A stretch of DNA of 64,000 nt from Stictocephala bisonia (GCA_035578905.1 JAQJVL010000287.1:606001-670000), one strand, 5' to 3'. Positions 1 through 11,672 are shown, counted from the first letter of the stretch. The notes: generated from the letters alone by a model not told the origin. A program made the numbers and translations.

Positions 1-934
1 TGCCATCGTTTGAGGCTATTTCCCATAAAGTGTTTATAATGAAGGTAAGCACTACATGTATATTCATCTAACCTAGTAGTTATATAATTGTATTTGTAGC
101 GTAGGCAGTGTTAAGTGACCGGAAATTCTTTCGAGTAGTTCATATACCTCTCGTCCTGCCGCCTTTCATAGCAAATATATTAAAAATACTCTCCTAATGA
201 ATGTTATTGATAGCGAGCAATAACTAATGTACATTAACCTTGATAAGTGAATATTTGGCAGTTCTGTGAAACCTAACCTCACAAATTTTAGTGTTGATGT
301 AATAAAGTAGGCTAATAGGGGTGGGGCCACTAGATTTATTTATCATGTTCTGTGATATTTTTTTTCTTATAAGGAGGCTTACGTTAAGATTATGCTTGTT
401 GAAAACGCTGGATTAAGCTATTGTTCCACATAAGCCTTTGTAAAGGTACATAATTAATTACTCTACTAATTGTTGAGACAGCCTGCATATATTGTAGTCC
501 TAAAAGGCCTTTTTACATATAATACATTGAAAATTAAATAAATTGGCTACTAAATAATCATTGTAAACTAAATAACGCTAATTTACAGTAATCCTACTGT
601 TTCAATATTTGTCAATAAATTTACTGTGTTAATAGGCCTACCTTAAAAAGCTGAGCCTCAAACGTATTACTAAGTTTACTCAATTTGGAAATGCTAATGG
701 TAGTAAACTCTACGACAGATAATCAAGGATTAAAATTTTATTGGAGTTTAAGAGCGAGGTTTTTAGTACTAAACGTGGCACATGTAAATCTGCAATTATT
801 TGCTGGAAGGCTAGAATAATTCTGTTGACCTTTATTGTATTATAAAGAACACAATTTATTGTTTAACACATTCCTACTATTTTACTGTAGCTTAAGTTAG
901 ATTTATAAACTAATATCAGGACATGAATAAGACA

Positions 935-1030
935 AACGTTAATTTGGTAAAGCCTTGTTTCATGAGCTGAAGGTCCTTAGTTTGATACCATTTGAGTGGC
1001 TGTTCATAGGTCATTGGATTATTAATTAAT
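935..1030 (+). repeat. Degraded tRNA-derived SINE copy
   Basis: This segment resembles the better-preserved SINE at about 30222-30420. Shared blocks in the same order are the anticodon-loop region (TTTCATGAGCTGAAGG here), a B-box-like TTTGATACC, and a downstream block, GGCTGTTCAT, followed by GTCATTGG. The A box is not recognisable. It is an old non-autonomous retroposon copy with no coding capacity. Boundaries are approximate. Confidence 0.5.
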
Positions 1031-1108
1031 AAAAAAAGTTTTAAAACTTATTATGTGGTAGACCGATGCTTCTAGGTGTCAAAGGAGACAACTTAACCTT
1101 ATTCTTAA

Positions 1109-4100
1109 CCCTTTAGCACCCAATGTTGTGTATTCGCGACACAAATATCTGGCTATTTATTTTCTTAACCATTGTTTACAAAAGCCCGTTTTTGCAGTAA
1201 TACTAATCTTAATAATAATCTTAGTTCTTGAATCGGCCACTGGATTGGACCTCATTCTACTAAATGGTCAAAATAATCATTTGTGTGAGAACCAGTGCAC
1301 AGGTTAGAGGCTAGTTCGTGTTTGTTGTATTTAAGTGCTACTTTCTTTAGTAATTTGTTATTTTGTGAGGTTGGTAAAAATGGTTTTTGCTTTTTTAATC
1401 ACTGTAGTTTTTAAACAAATATTACAGTGGTTTAAACTAATTTTAACAAATTTATACACAGTAATATCCATGTTGCAAAAAATGCAACAGTGGGCGCTTA
1501 TGACATAAATTTAACAGCCCATATCTTAGTGGTATTTAAATTTCCAAATCCATTTCAAATTTAAATGTAGTGCAGTTTTGTAGTATTTTTAAAATGAATA
1601 TTATCTTAATACAGTTCTGAACATTATGGGTGATCAATGTTTGGATGATTGGGACATTAATGGGCGTCCATCTAACTTTTCCATAAGGGGGCCGCGTGGG
1701 TTTGGAATACCCTTCAGTATAAAGTGAGGTCCAAGGCCTTACCCCATAAATTTTTTTAAAATTTAGATGTAAAATGGTTGATTGTACAAATTTTTGTACC
1801 TAAATTTACTTTTTTAATTTGAGCGGTTAGGGTTCAAGATTTACCTTGACACCATCTGTAAATCTTACTCAACGTCATAGAGTTTGTTTACTACTGGTTC
1901 CAAATATGTAGAATATCTGGTGAACACATTAAGCAAATTATGAAATTCCTTCATTAACAAGAAATTTTCCTTGAATATCCTAATAAACTTTTATTTTTGA
2001 GACCATTTTATTACGCAAAGTAGAGGGATATGTGGTATGGCTTTCCTTCGTAGGACACTTTCCCTGAAAAACATGATCACCTTTTTGATTGTATCAGCAG
2101 TTTTCGACTCCTGGTGCGACTCCTCATGTATACATGTGAATTATTAAACTTTTATGTTTTTACTGCACAATATGCAAAAATGTGGTTAACTTGGAGTCTC
2201 ATTGGGGAGGACTCAAGCCCCCGTCCCTTGCCCATATTGATGGACACTCATGGGAACATTGAACAGGACACAACAGCATACTGTTGCAATTTTGCAACAA
2301 AGCAATTTTATTGTTTTAACCCTGGATCGTGAGGAGCGACATAATTTTTGTGGTTCACTTAGTCCCTTCTAAAAAACATAATTTTTAAGCTGTTCACTTA
2401 AAGTCATTATAAACATAGGAAATAATAAAACGTGGATCAAGAAACTTCCGCTAAATTCTCGCCTGGCGGGAGGTTGGGAGCGGGAAAAATGACCGATGTT
2501 TGTCGCATGACTGAAGGATAACCAGAAGCGGAATTAGCGTAGTAAATGTCAGTCTGCAGAGAATGAAATGCTTATCCAACAAAACAAATTACAATGTATT
2601 AGCTGCATTGGGTATTTTACAACAAATGTTGTTTACATTATTTTGCAACCGACCCAACAGTGAGGAGCAACATAATTTATGCTGTTTATAAAAGTTGTTG
2701 TTCAAAGTTTATTTTTGGCTGTAATTTCTAACAATTCTTGTATATTTCTGTTCAGAAATTTGTGTTCTATAAAGCGTTACTGTTATAAAAATTCCCAAAA
2801 ATTATTTTATATTTTTTATCCGTTTACACAATTTGTGGACGCTGACTTATTGTGTTATAAGCTTGATACTTTTTGGAATACTTTCATATATTTTACATTT
2901 TCTTGTAGCTAATAGATTTCACTAATAAAGTACATATAGCTAAACAATTATACATAGCTCTTATTGTTATTTAATTTTTCACAAACATTTTTCGTTTCTG
3001 TGGTAGCATTTTTATTTTCCCAAATAAACTAAAATATCAAAATTTGATTATATTATGATATTTTGTTGTTGTTGATATTTTACATTAATACTATTTTTCC
3101 TAAACAACTTTCTTGCCTATTCAATGGTGATTTTTTTTATTTTTGAATTTTTATATGTACTATTTGATTACCTACAATGATCATACTGTATGTAACATTG
3201 TACATTTTTACATTTAACTGTACGTGTAAACAATCAGTTTAAAAAAAAAACATAGTTTATCTAAAATGTACGAACATATTACTATAGTGCACTAAATTAA
3301 AAACAATTTGGCTATCTTGGAATTTGTATAGAAATTTTTGGGTGCTCCTAAAGAAGGATATAAGTTATAATTTACGTACAACATTTAAAAAAAGAGTTCA
3401 ATCTTTTCATAACAGTAATTATTTATTAATTCAATCTTTTCATAACAGTAATTATTTATTAATTCTTTTTGTAAGTTTTGATGGTAGTATGTGAAAGAAC
3501 ATTTCTGGAGAGGAAAAACGATTTGATAACATTTACATTAGGAGCATATTTAGTTTTTTTTATGATTTATATAAAAAAAAGCTTGCGCAGCACCGAAAAA
3601 AAGGACCTAGGTGTTGGGAGAACATTGGTTTACCCGATGCTCATGATCTGGGATTAATCCAATGTACAGACTGAGCGGCGAAGGTCCGGCCTCGAGCTAG
3701 CCGAGCGGTGACAGGGAGGGGACGGGTGGAGGGCCCGATATGCCGCAGTCCTGGAAACATTTGCTACTGCCAGACTTTCCCACGCAACGAGTCTTTCCCA
3801 TTCTTGCTTATAAAATAAGATGAGTTAATTTTTACCTACGGATCCACCTTAAGTACGTTTCCAGACTGCGTGCGATATGTTTGCCTATGGTTTAGGAGTG
3901 TTTAGAATTTTTACATTACTTAAGAGTACGGAAAACAATTATTTAGTGGTTTAAATAGTTGTTTTTTTAACTAATGTAGTGGAATAAATATGTGGAACCC
4001 ATTTAAATTAGCCTGTGTATGTTAAATCATTATTAGAAACTATATAAATAATTATAGTTGAAGTTATTAATTTATAAGCATTACCTACTAATAATTCAGT

Positions 4101-4761
4101 GAATAGTTGTCTCTTTCATTTCGCTATAGAAATTTTCTTTAAATACAAATTTCAAACTAAAATGATTTCTTTTAAACAAGAATTTAAATAAAAGTGATTT
4201 GTATTTTAACAGAACTGGTAATCGCACAAATATTTGTCTAAGTCACAATAAGAAGCACGGTATGTATTTCAGATACCGTGATAAGAAGTATGTAGTTCAT
4301 ATTTACTCTATTTCAATTAAAGCTTTTAACGGACTTATAATTTTTTACGACATATATTATTGTTGATATTAATATACGTTTTAATAGTTTAACTTATCAA
4401 CACTTAATATGTTTGATATGTTTTTATTTTAAATGCTGGTCCAAGTATAAGAAATACCAAAATAGAAATACTCCGTAAAGATGTAAACTCTCGCCCTTTA
4501 CAATTTGTCAGTGAACGCCTCGTAACGGTCGAGTCGATGTTTTTATATGACTAGTAGGCCAGCCAGGAGGCTGGACCTTCAGCGTGCGTACTGTACTCAT
4601 ATACGCCCACTGTTGCATTTTTGCAAGAAATTTCTTTCTCCTAAACCTATGAAAAGGAAAATTGTGAAAAAACAATTTTTTTTCTTTTTTAAAGTCTTTT
4701 GAACAGAAAAATAGCTACAAACAATTTTTTTCATTTGCATCATAATTTAGGTGTTAAAGGG
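1109..4761. mobile_element. piggyBac-like element without transposase
   Basis: The left end reads TTAA then CCCTTTAGCACC; the right end reads GGTGTTAAAGGG then CTAA. These are 12-bp inverted termini with one mismatch, next to the TTAA target typical of piggyBac (right target changed to CTAA). A subterminal inverted block containing TGCAACAGTGGGCG lies about 370 bp from the left end and about 150 bp from the right end. Inside I see no transposase: open frames are under 80 codons and none resembles the family. Two internal GTGAGGAGC(G/A)ACATAA stretches (2329 and 2661) and further TTGCAA-rich blocks suggest rearranged or nested material. A CpG-rich patch lies at about 3590-3870. Alternative: two unrelated ends that match by chance. 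Confidence 0.55.
3398..3463. repeat. 33-bp perfect tandem duplication
   Basis: A 33-bp unit beginning TCAATCTTTTCATAACAG occurs twice in direct succession with no difference. It lies inside the piggyBac-like element and looks like a recent slippage duplication. Confidence 0.9.
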
Positions 4762-5431
4762 CTAACTCAAAAGTGACGAATCTGTGTATTACAATTCTTC
4801 AGTAAAAAAATTAATAATCGATATTTTCTAATGAAAAGCCAGCCTTATTTTGTAACATTGCAAAGTTTTTGAAAATGTTATTTTTCAATTCATCTCTGCG
4901 ATTTTTTTATAACTTCATTTTTTGTATTTTTTTGTAATGAAATCGAATTTGAAAACTTGGTCTATGACAATTATTTCTATATTAATATTACATTCCTGGC
5001 AAATCACCTATGATGGCCATTGCACAGTGTTAATTGGAGCTATGACTATGTTGCCAAAAAAACTAATTTGCACATATTGCTGCTGGAGTGATGGCTGGTG
5101 GGCTGTCACGGAGGGCAGGCGAACCTGAATTAAATGCAAACTATGAATTCTTTTGAGTATATCTAGACGACTAGGATAAGTTAGGTTATGTTTGGTTAGG
5201 TGAGTTAAAGTATATTTTTCATGTGAAAAATTAATTATATTGAAAAACCAATGATATATTTCAGTATAATTGAAAAACGAGTTAAAAATTTCTGATAGTT
5301 TTGTAATATTGAATAAATATTGAAAAAAAGCTGGTATTTTATGTCACATAAAAAGCTAGTTTTTAGATTTTTTGGTATACAATGAGTGTTTTGCAGCTTA
5401 AATAAACCTCTTCAAGAATTATAAACTCATA

Positions 5432-6254
5432 ACAAATAATAAGGTTAACGTACCTTTTGTCGTCTTCAGCTACAAAATCCTATTTATTGGATTACCGGTT
5501 TCATAGTAAAAACTCCATATTCATATCCATTGTACGTTGTCAAAAGTCACATTAAAACATTATACAAAAATTAAATATTTACAAAAAATAATAAAACACA
5601 TGATAACATTGTCGGTTGGTATGATGGTTAGATCCGGATTGAGCGTACAGCTGGAACGATGTTATCCAATGGTTACTTGACTTTGAACAATTTTATTTCT
5701 ATCTGGCCGTCTGTCTTCTTTCATCGGTTGATTCAAATTTGTAATACGATCAAATAAAATATTTGTAGAGAATAATAATAAGAATAATAAAACAATAATA
5801 ATAGAATAAAAATCTCTACAAATATTTTATTTGATCGGATTACAAATTTGAATCAACCGATGAAAATGAAATAAAATGAAAATTGTCTTCATTAGGCGGA
5901 GTTAGGACTATTAAGTCAAACCGATGAAAGAAGACAGACGGCCAGATAGAAATAAAATTGTTCAAAGTCAAGTAACCATTGGATAACATCGTTCCAGCTG
6001 CACGCTCAATCCGGATCTAACCATCATACCAACCGACAATGTTATCGTGTGTTTTATTATTTTTTGTAAATATTTAATTTTTGTATTATGTTTTAATGTG
6101 ACTTTTGATAACGTACAATGGATGTGAACATGGAGTTTTTACTCTGAAACCGGTAATCCAATAAATAGGATTTTGTAGCTGAAGACGACAAAAGGTACGT
6201 TAACCTTATTATTTGTTATATATATCAGCTCAGGAGGCTTTAGCAATGAATAAA
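5432..6254. mobile_element. Fold-back element with 12-bp flanking repeats
   Basis: Two long inverted arms, about 5432-5770 and 5812-6222, are nearly identical in reverse complement and surround a short AATAAT-rich spacer. The right arm has an extra block of roughly 60 bp (about 5862-5925) bounded by repeated ACCGATGA. The 12-bp sequence TATAAACTCATA occurs exactly at 5420-5431 and 6255-6266, as expected of a target-site duplication. The right end carries an unpaired tail ending in GAATAAAT. No coding sequence was seen. It could be a Foldback-type DNA element, or a LINE-mediated insertion that switched template and copied itself in inverted orientation. Confidence 0.75.
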
Positions 6255-6397
6255 TATAAACTCATATTTCAACACTTTTTCAACAAGAATTTGTATTTTC
6301 AGATGCGTCTAGAAAGTACATAATTACCGTTATAGTTTTTATTAGTTTGAAGTGGGATTAGCTAGCCATTGTATTGTTAAATTTGCAAAGACCAATA

Positions 6398-6559
6398 TAC
6401 TTTGAAGTGTAGTCTGTTAGACTATAACATTTAATATTTATCATGAAGCTTAATTTAAACCGTTGAGAGCTTGATTTTTACAGTATAAATTGAAAAAACC
6501 TTGTTTTTTGCCTGATAGTAAAAAACCAGCTTTTTTATACAAATGTTATTTTTCTACAA
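6398..6559. repeat. Dispersed repeat, copy 1 of 2
   Basis: A stretch of about 160 bp starting TACTTTGAAGTGTAGTCT recurs in direct orientation at 6843-7003 with scattered substitutions and small indels. Both contain AAACCGTTGAGAGCTTGAT and a run ending near TGTTATTTTTC. No coding potential is seen. It may be part of a larger unnamed element, since 5220-5400 has weakly similar AATTGAAAAA segments. Confidence 0.8.
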
Positions 6560-6842
6560 TGGACAAATTTGAATAGACACATACTTAAATATTCATTACC
6601 ATACTCGTCCGACTGAGGTATTTGTATTTTTACGTTGTGGATGAAAAACTAATTAAAAAAACAGATTATTTATTGAATATTTATATACTCGTACATCAAG
6701 CTATTTTAAATTACTAGGCTTAAACTAGCACAAGACAATTTAATTCTTAAACACAAACACACAGGGGGACAGCTAAACTAAAATGCAAATACATGTTCAT
6801 TGATAGGGAACTTTTGGATGTGATGGTAAAAATTGTCTACTC

Positions 6843-7003
6843 TACTTTGAAGTGTAGTCTATTAGGCTATAACAATTTAATATATATCATAAAGCTTAAT
6901 TTAAACCGTTGAGAGCTTGATTGTCATAGTATAAATTGAAAAACCTTGTTTTTTGTCTGATAGTAAAAACCCAGCTTTTTGTATAAATGTTATTTTTCAA
7001 CAA
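6843..7003. repeat. Dispersed repeat, copy 2 of 2
   Basis: Direct repeat of 6398-6559, about 285 bp downstream of it. Differences are point changes and short indels, for example TTAGGCTATAACAATTT against TTAGACTATAACATTT in copy 1, so the duplication is not recent. Confidence 0.8.
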
Positions 7004-7499
7004 CCTTCTTAATTTTTCATATTTTTTATGCAGAACAGAAATGTATGATCGGGTTAGCAATACAACAATTTTCCACCCCGAAAGATACACTTCACTTACT
7101 TAGAATCAAACGTAACTTAGCATGTACTAATTGTCTTTATACAAGATTATTATTCGTAATTCGCCTAGCCTCATGAAATCAGGTGCTTGGCCTCAACGAC
7201 AGACTCCCGACTGTCCCTCTGGCAAAACTGTTTACAAATTCGTTTTTTGTGGTAAGTTATAGCTCTTATTACCAGTGAGCATATAGCCACTGCGAAGGTG
7301 ATGCTGAGAAGGTAATTTTTCTGCAGTATCTTTAGAATTAACTGTTGTTTAGCATTCTTGTTCAGCATAAAAACTATGCGAATTAAATAAGAATGATGAA
7401 AAAACTAAGCAAAATACCAGAGATTAGATCTATATAAAAAAATTACATTTTTTTCACTTGAAGAAATTAACTCAAAGGGGGTGTAACGTAAAATAGGTG

Positions 7500-8450
7500 T
7501 CCAATTATGTTGGTCTAATTGTTTTAATTTATTACTTAATACGATATACAAGGTGGAAAAAAGATGTTAACGATGTTACAACTTTTGTATGGTTTCACTT
7601 TTGTACTCATCATCGCCTTATCAAAAAACAAAGGACCTACTTTTTGACACCAATAGCGACATTTTCAGTGGTGGTGTCCTGTGAGAAGTTGAACGAATAT
7701 CTTCAGTGTATGTCTTGGTCGAGTTTGGTATCAAATAAAAGGTCTATTGAAGAGAAATTAATCACTGCAAACAGGCCTTGCAAGGTTTATTCTTTCCAGA
7801 GTAGTGGTCATTTGAATTTCATGACAAATAAATTTATTTATTTTATGTTGTGAATTAACTAATTTACTTTTGCTAGCAATTTTTTTGTCAGTTAAGTAAT
7901 ATTACATCATAGCATTGGCGTTAGAGAATATTTTGCTACGAAATTTAACTACATTAGGTTTTTATCTCAGACTAGCACATTGCCAACAAGCATTGGAAGC
8001 ACAGTATGAGTATCACATCTAAATGGAATGGTTATTTTCTTCCGTAGATAATTTGATAATTTAATGTTTTGGAATAATTGTGTTTCATAAAGAGTTATCT
8101 TTTATCACAATAATTTAGCACAGATTGTGGAAAAACAATTTTTATCAAATTAGTTACTTTGAAATTCAAAGGTCCCTTACTCTGGAAAGGATATAGCTTT
8201 CAAAGTCCGGTTTGAGGTAATTAATTTCTCTTAAATAGACCTTTTGTTTAACACCAAACTGAACTGAAGCGTACATTGAAGATTTTCTTTCAACTCCTAA
8301 CCCGCCTCCCCCAAATGAAATGTCATTTACCATATCATTTAGATCAGTTGCATTTAATTTATTTCAATCTCAAGTTTTGCCACAGTTTTAATAATTTCAT
8401 ATCATAAATTTAAACTTCAATAAACTCCGTGATTTGTTGCATCTCATTTG
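7500..8450. mobile_element. Diverged fold-back element, about 0.95 kb
   Basis: The segment at about 7681-7836 is the imperfect reverse complement of about 8150-8300. Matching blocks include AAAAGGTCTATT, AGAGAAATTAAT and CTTTCCAGAGTA on one side and their complements on the other. Weaker similarity continues outward, so the outer limits are estimates. The 118-codon frame at 7497-7853 runs through the left arm; it starts at a non-ATG codon, resembles nothing I recognise, and is probably incidental. Class unknown. Confidence 0.6.
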
Positions 8451-8760
8451 TTTTTCATTAGTTATTTTACCTGCTTCAGAATTTGCTTACATATGCTGTA
8501 AGATTGGTCCTCCGTGCCGCATAAGAAACACTTATTTGGATTACATCATTTTGTGCAGTGAAACAGTGGTTCTTTGACTACATTGCGTAGCTGAAACAGT
8601 ACAGTGTAGTGCCAGATGTTGGTGACAACCACCCTTGCCTACTTTCTCTGAAGTCTTCATCGTCTCCAGCCAGCCCAAAGGACGCCCATAAAGACCCTCA
8701 ATATCTGGATCAGTTCCATTTTCCTTTATTTTCATTGAGTTTGTCTTTACTTGTGACACA

Positions 8761-10567
8761 ATGGCAGGTGACAAGGATAATAATAGTCAAGAACTAATAC
8801 AACTGGTTCAGAAGAGAGAACAGGATAAAGCCAAGCTATCTAGATTTAAGACCTCTCTTGACTCGTCTTTATAAACAACTAGTGAGACTGAGCTAAGACT
8901 AACTAGATTAGATGGTTTTTTTATCAGAGTTTGAATAAATACAATCACAGATAGAGGTCATTGACCTAAGCGACTCACCAGAAAGGGAGTCTTTTAAAGC
9001 TCTGTGTATAAATTAGCAGCCCAATGTGAAGACACTGCAGTCAGACCCAACAACCTGCCATTGAACTAGCAATTGAACTAGAACTGAACTCTAAGCAATG
9101 GACTATCAACTACCTCATCCAACAGCTAAGTACAAGCAAAACTGACCTGAATAGAATAACCCAGCTTCAGTGTCCAGTACGAAGACTGGTTATCATTTTC
9201 GGAAACCCTCAATGACCTGTTGCACTAAAATGAATCTAATATCTTTATAGCCACATGTGTAACTCACTCACTCACTCACTGGAAGTGACTGACTCACGTA
9301 TACAAATAAAAACCCACTTCCAGATGAGCTAGAAAGTTGAAATTTGGCACACTTGTAGCTATTTACTTTTACCACTCTGTTGACCAGCTAACCACTAATC
9401 TAATCTAGGGTAGACCCCCCCCCCCGGTGATCATGTTGAAGGCCCCCTGTGATCAACTTGGGGGTATCATCACCCGTTATCGTATTGGGTAGCCCCATGG
9501 TCAACTTGACTAGTGTGCCGTGATCAAATTAGGTAGCCCCTCGGTCAACTATCTTGGGTAGCCCTTGCGATCAACTTGGCCATCTCCACGTAATGAATTT
9601 CAGTAGACCCTCGATATAAACTTATTAGCCACCGTATATAACTTGGATAGCCAACTGTGATCAACTTATGTAGCCTGAGGTTCCTTGATCAGCTTGAGAA
9701 GTTACCGTTCTAATTTAGTATCCCGAGATCATCAGGAATGGCCATTGACTTGTGTTGGTAGTCTTTAATCATTTTGCCTAACCACCCGTGATCATTTGTG
9801 AAACCTCTCGGGGGTTTTGGGGCCACTGATGATCAACTGGAGTGGTCATTTGACTACTCTGGTTGCCTGTGATCACTTTAATGAAATAATTCAGCTAAGC
9901 TGACAATGGGGGTTTGGGTGCAAAGCCCCCCAACGAGCTAAGGGACTCACTAAAAAAAGTGCAAAGGTTTCACTACCTGAGGTCATCTTTGAAAGGTGAC
10001 GCTGCTGAACTAATACGATTCCTGGAAGTAATATCTTCCAATTACTCAGTAGTCTTGAGTTTATTGGAAGTCTGCCCCAAGAACAAAAGAGTCACTATCC
10101 AAAAGCGTGTAAAATGTCTTTTTGAGCTCCCTTTTGTAGATAAGGAAGCAGGTCATAGTATAAGACACTTGTTGGATGGTACAATAAAGCACATAACCCA
10201 CTGACACCTGGGACACGCAGTTATTACCTTTAATAACATCGAAGTTGAACTTCATCCTACTGCGGGAGTGGGAGCTCTCCACAGAGCAAGACCAGTTCCC
10301 GACATTTAAGAACTTGGCAGATTTCTTAAGAAGGTGGTGTCAAATCTTAGAAAATGCAAGTGGCATAGTGTCACAAAAACCCACCTCCTTGAGCACTATG
10401 AAGACAAGACCAGCACAACGATCCTGCCTGTCGGTTCAGAGCTCAAAATGTCACTTGTGTAAAGGTAACCATTCCATTTACAAGTGCCAGAATTTGCTGA
10501 AACGTCCACCAAGTGACCTTCATCACATGCTAAGAATGGCTGGAGTCTGCTGTAACTGTCTTAATTG
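8761..10567 (+). pseudogene. gag: BEL/Pao gag pseudogene, copy 1
   Basis: Gag would form the retroelement particle and bind its RNA. The ATG at 8761 opens a frame starting MAGDKDNNSQEL, matching copy 2 (MAGDNDNSSQEL), but stops and shifts follow soon after. Beyond the insertion at 9237-9945 the frame resumes with the BEL/Pao gag core: FHYLRSSLKGDAAELI, then a block ending IRHLLDGTIKHI, then a zinc-binding region with CHLCKGNHSIYKC (intact C-x2-C-x4-H-x4-C) and GVCCNCLN, where a stop cuts it. Upstream of the insertion the text YEDWLSFS-like is still readable at about 9178-9215. Broken by the insertion, stops and shifts. Confidence 0.85.
9237..9945 (+). mobile_element. Minisatellite-bearing element, copy A
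   Basis: This block splits the BEL/Pao gag: gag similarity stops near 9236 and resumes near 9946. It begins with a CACTCACTCACTCACT run and GAAAGTTGAAATTTGGCACA, then a degenerate repeat of about 22-23 bp built on GATCAACTTGGGTAGCC (about 9410-9890), and ends with GGGGTTTGGGTGCAAAGCC, a CCAACGAGC block and a short tail. Copies B (35871-36500, inverted) and C (57695-59893) share the repeat and the GGGGTTTGGGGGCGAAG end. No coding capacity. The GC-rich hairpin-like end recalls Helitrons, but no CTRR terminus is visible, so the class is open. Confidence 0.7.
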
Positions 10568-10587
10568 AAGCCCACAAGCTATCAGAA

Positions 10588-11672
10588 TGTATCAAGGTCG
10601 CATTGACTTACTGATAGGCCAAGAAATATTTTTGACATTAATTGCATAGGACAACTGAAGTCAAAGGACTATCCAACTTTGCATAAAACCAGATTAGGTT
10701 GGGTGGTAGGAGGGAAGCTGAAGGGTGAGATTAACCAAACGAGTGTTAATCAAACCTGTTAATCAACAACATAAAGACTCAGCTCACAACTACTACGCTT
10801 TTGGGACATAAAAGACTCCCAGTCAAGAAACACCTGACATCAGAAGAACTGAAGTGTAAAGAAGACTACGAGAGGAATAGTTTTTTAATTAGCATAATAC
10901 CTGTAGGTATATATACAGTACAAGTAAACGTCACTTGTGAATCCCTCTGGTCTGAGGAAGGTGAACGTGGTTCACCGAAATCGATCACCATAATATTCAT
11001 GCATTTTGTACTTGTATTGTAATATATTTGTACATTTTGTGCTTATATTGTAATAAATTTGTGTTGTGTGACGTTTACTTGTACTGTACGAGAGGAAAAC
11101 ACGTATATTAAAGACAGTGGAAGGTATAATCTAAGAATGCATCTACGTTGTTTGATGCCAAGGAATTGGGAGGCTCATGGGAAGCAGGGGTTAAATCCCT
11201 CAAATACCATCTTTGGAGGATAATTGGACCGCTCTTACCTTTGAAGATTTAAGCACTGTTTTAGCACAAATGAAGCATTCTTGAATTGTAGACCTATAAC
11301 TCCCATGTCTAATAATACCTCTGACCTAACTGCCCTCATTCCAGCACATTTCCTTACAAGTGGCTCACTACAGCTCTTCCAGAACCTCTTCTGCTGCAGA
11401 TCCCTGAAGGACGGCTTTCTCGTTTGTTGCGTTTGCTGCAACACTTGGTTCGGGTGGTCTAATGAATACCTCAACAATTTTCAGGAAAAGGGAAATTACA
11501 AGCTACAACACCTGTCTCTACACATCGGAGCCCTTGTCTTGTTGAAAAACGACAGCTTACCTCCTCTCTCTTTGCCAATGGGAAGGATTGTCCACCGGCA
11601 CCCAGTAAGAGACGGGTCTAGTGAGGGTTGTGACAATAAAGACTGCTGCAGGATATGTAAAGAGGAGCATTA
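10588..11672 (+). pseudogene. pol: BEL/Pao pol remnant: linker plus integrase end
   Basis: After the gag stop, 10600-10760 encodes a protease-to-RT linker like that of copy 2 (LLIGQEI, then TRLGWVVGGKLKGEINQTSV). The protease active-site segment present in copy 2 is absent. From about 11150 the integrase tail is readable across frames: FDAKELGGSWEAGVKSL, NCRPITPMS, then YLNNFQEKGNYK and IGALVLLKNDSLPP with GRIVHRHPVRDG, the C-terminal domain typical of BEL/Pao integrases. RT and RNase H are wholly deleted, so the gene is dead. The last open stretch ends at 11672. Confidence 0.8.
10877..11086. mobile_element. 210-bp insertion with 10-bp TSD
   Basis: TACGAGAGGA occurs at 10867-10876 and again at 11087-11096, bracketing a block foreign to the BEL/Pao pol remnant. 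The block contains inverted sequences ACAGTACAAGTAAACGTCAC and, at its right end, GTGACGTTTACTTGTACTG. Internally there is a stem around GAACGTGGTTC in the text CTGAGGAAGG...CGAAA and repeated TTGTACTTGTATTGTAAT motifs. It looks like a small non-autonomous element; the fixed 10-bp duplication and the internal stem would suit a retroposed or MITE-like element. No coding capacity. Confidence 0.75.

Larger units (their letters stand above)
8761..11672 (+). mobile_element. BEL/Pao retroelement copy 1 (RT deleted)
   Basis: Remnants of a BEL/Pao LTR retroelement lie in the order gag, a short pol linker, and integrase C-terminal part. The gag start and pol linker align well with the second copy at 45200-47384 on the - strand. 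Reverse transcriptase, RNase H and most of the integrase are missing. Two younger insertions interrupt it (9237-9945 and 10877-11086). I could not delimit LTRs. A GTTGGTGACAACCACCC stretch at about 8617 lies where a primer-binding site would be expected, but this is not secure. Confidence 0.85.

Noticed and set aside
7171..7368. A - strand gene with a membrane-like segment, or the overlapping + strand exon-like stretch 7181-7245
   Set aside because: Both strands look plausible over the same 65 codons, neither has family similarity I can name, and no matching splice partner was found.
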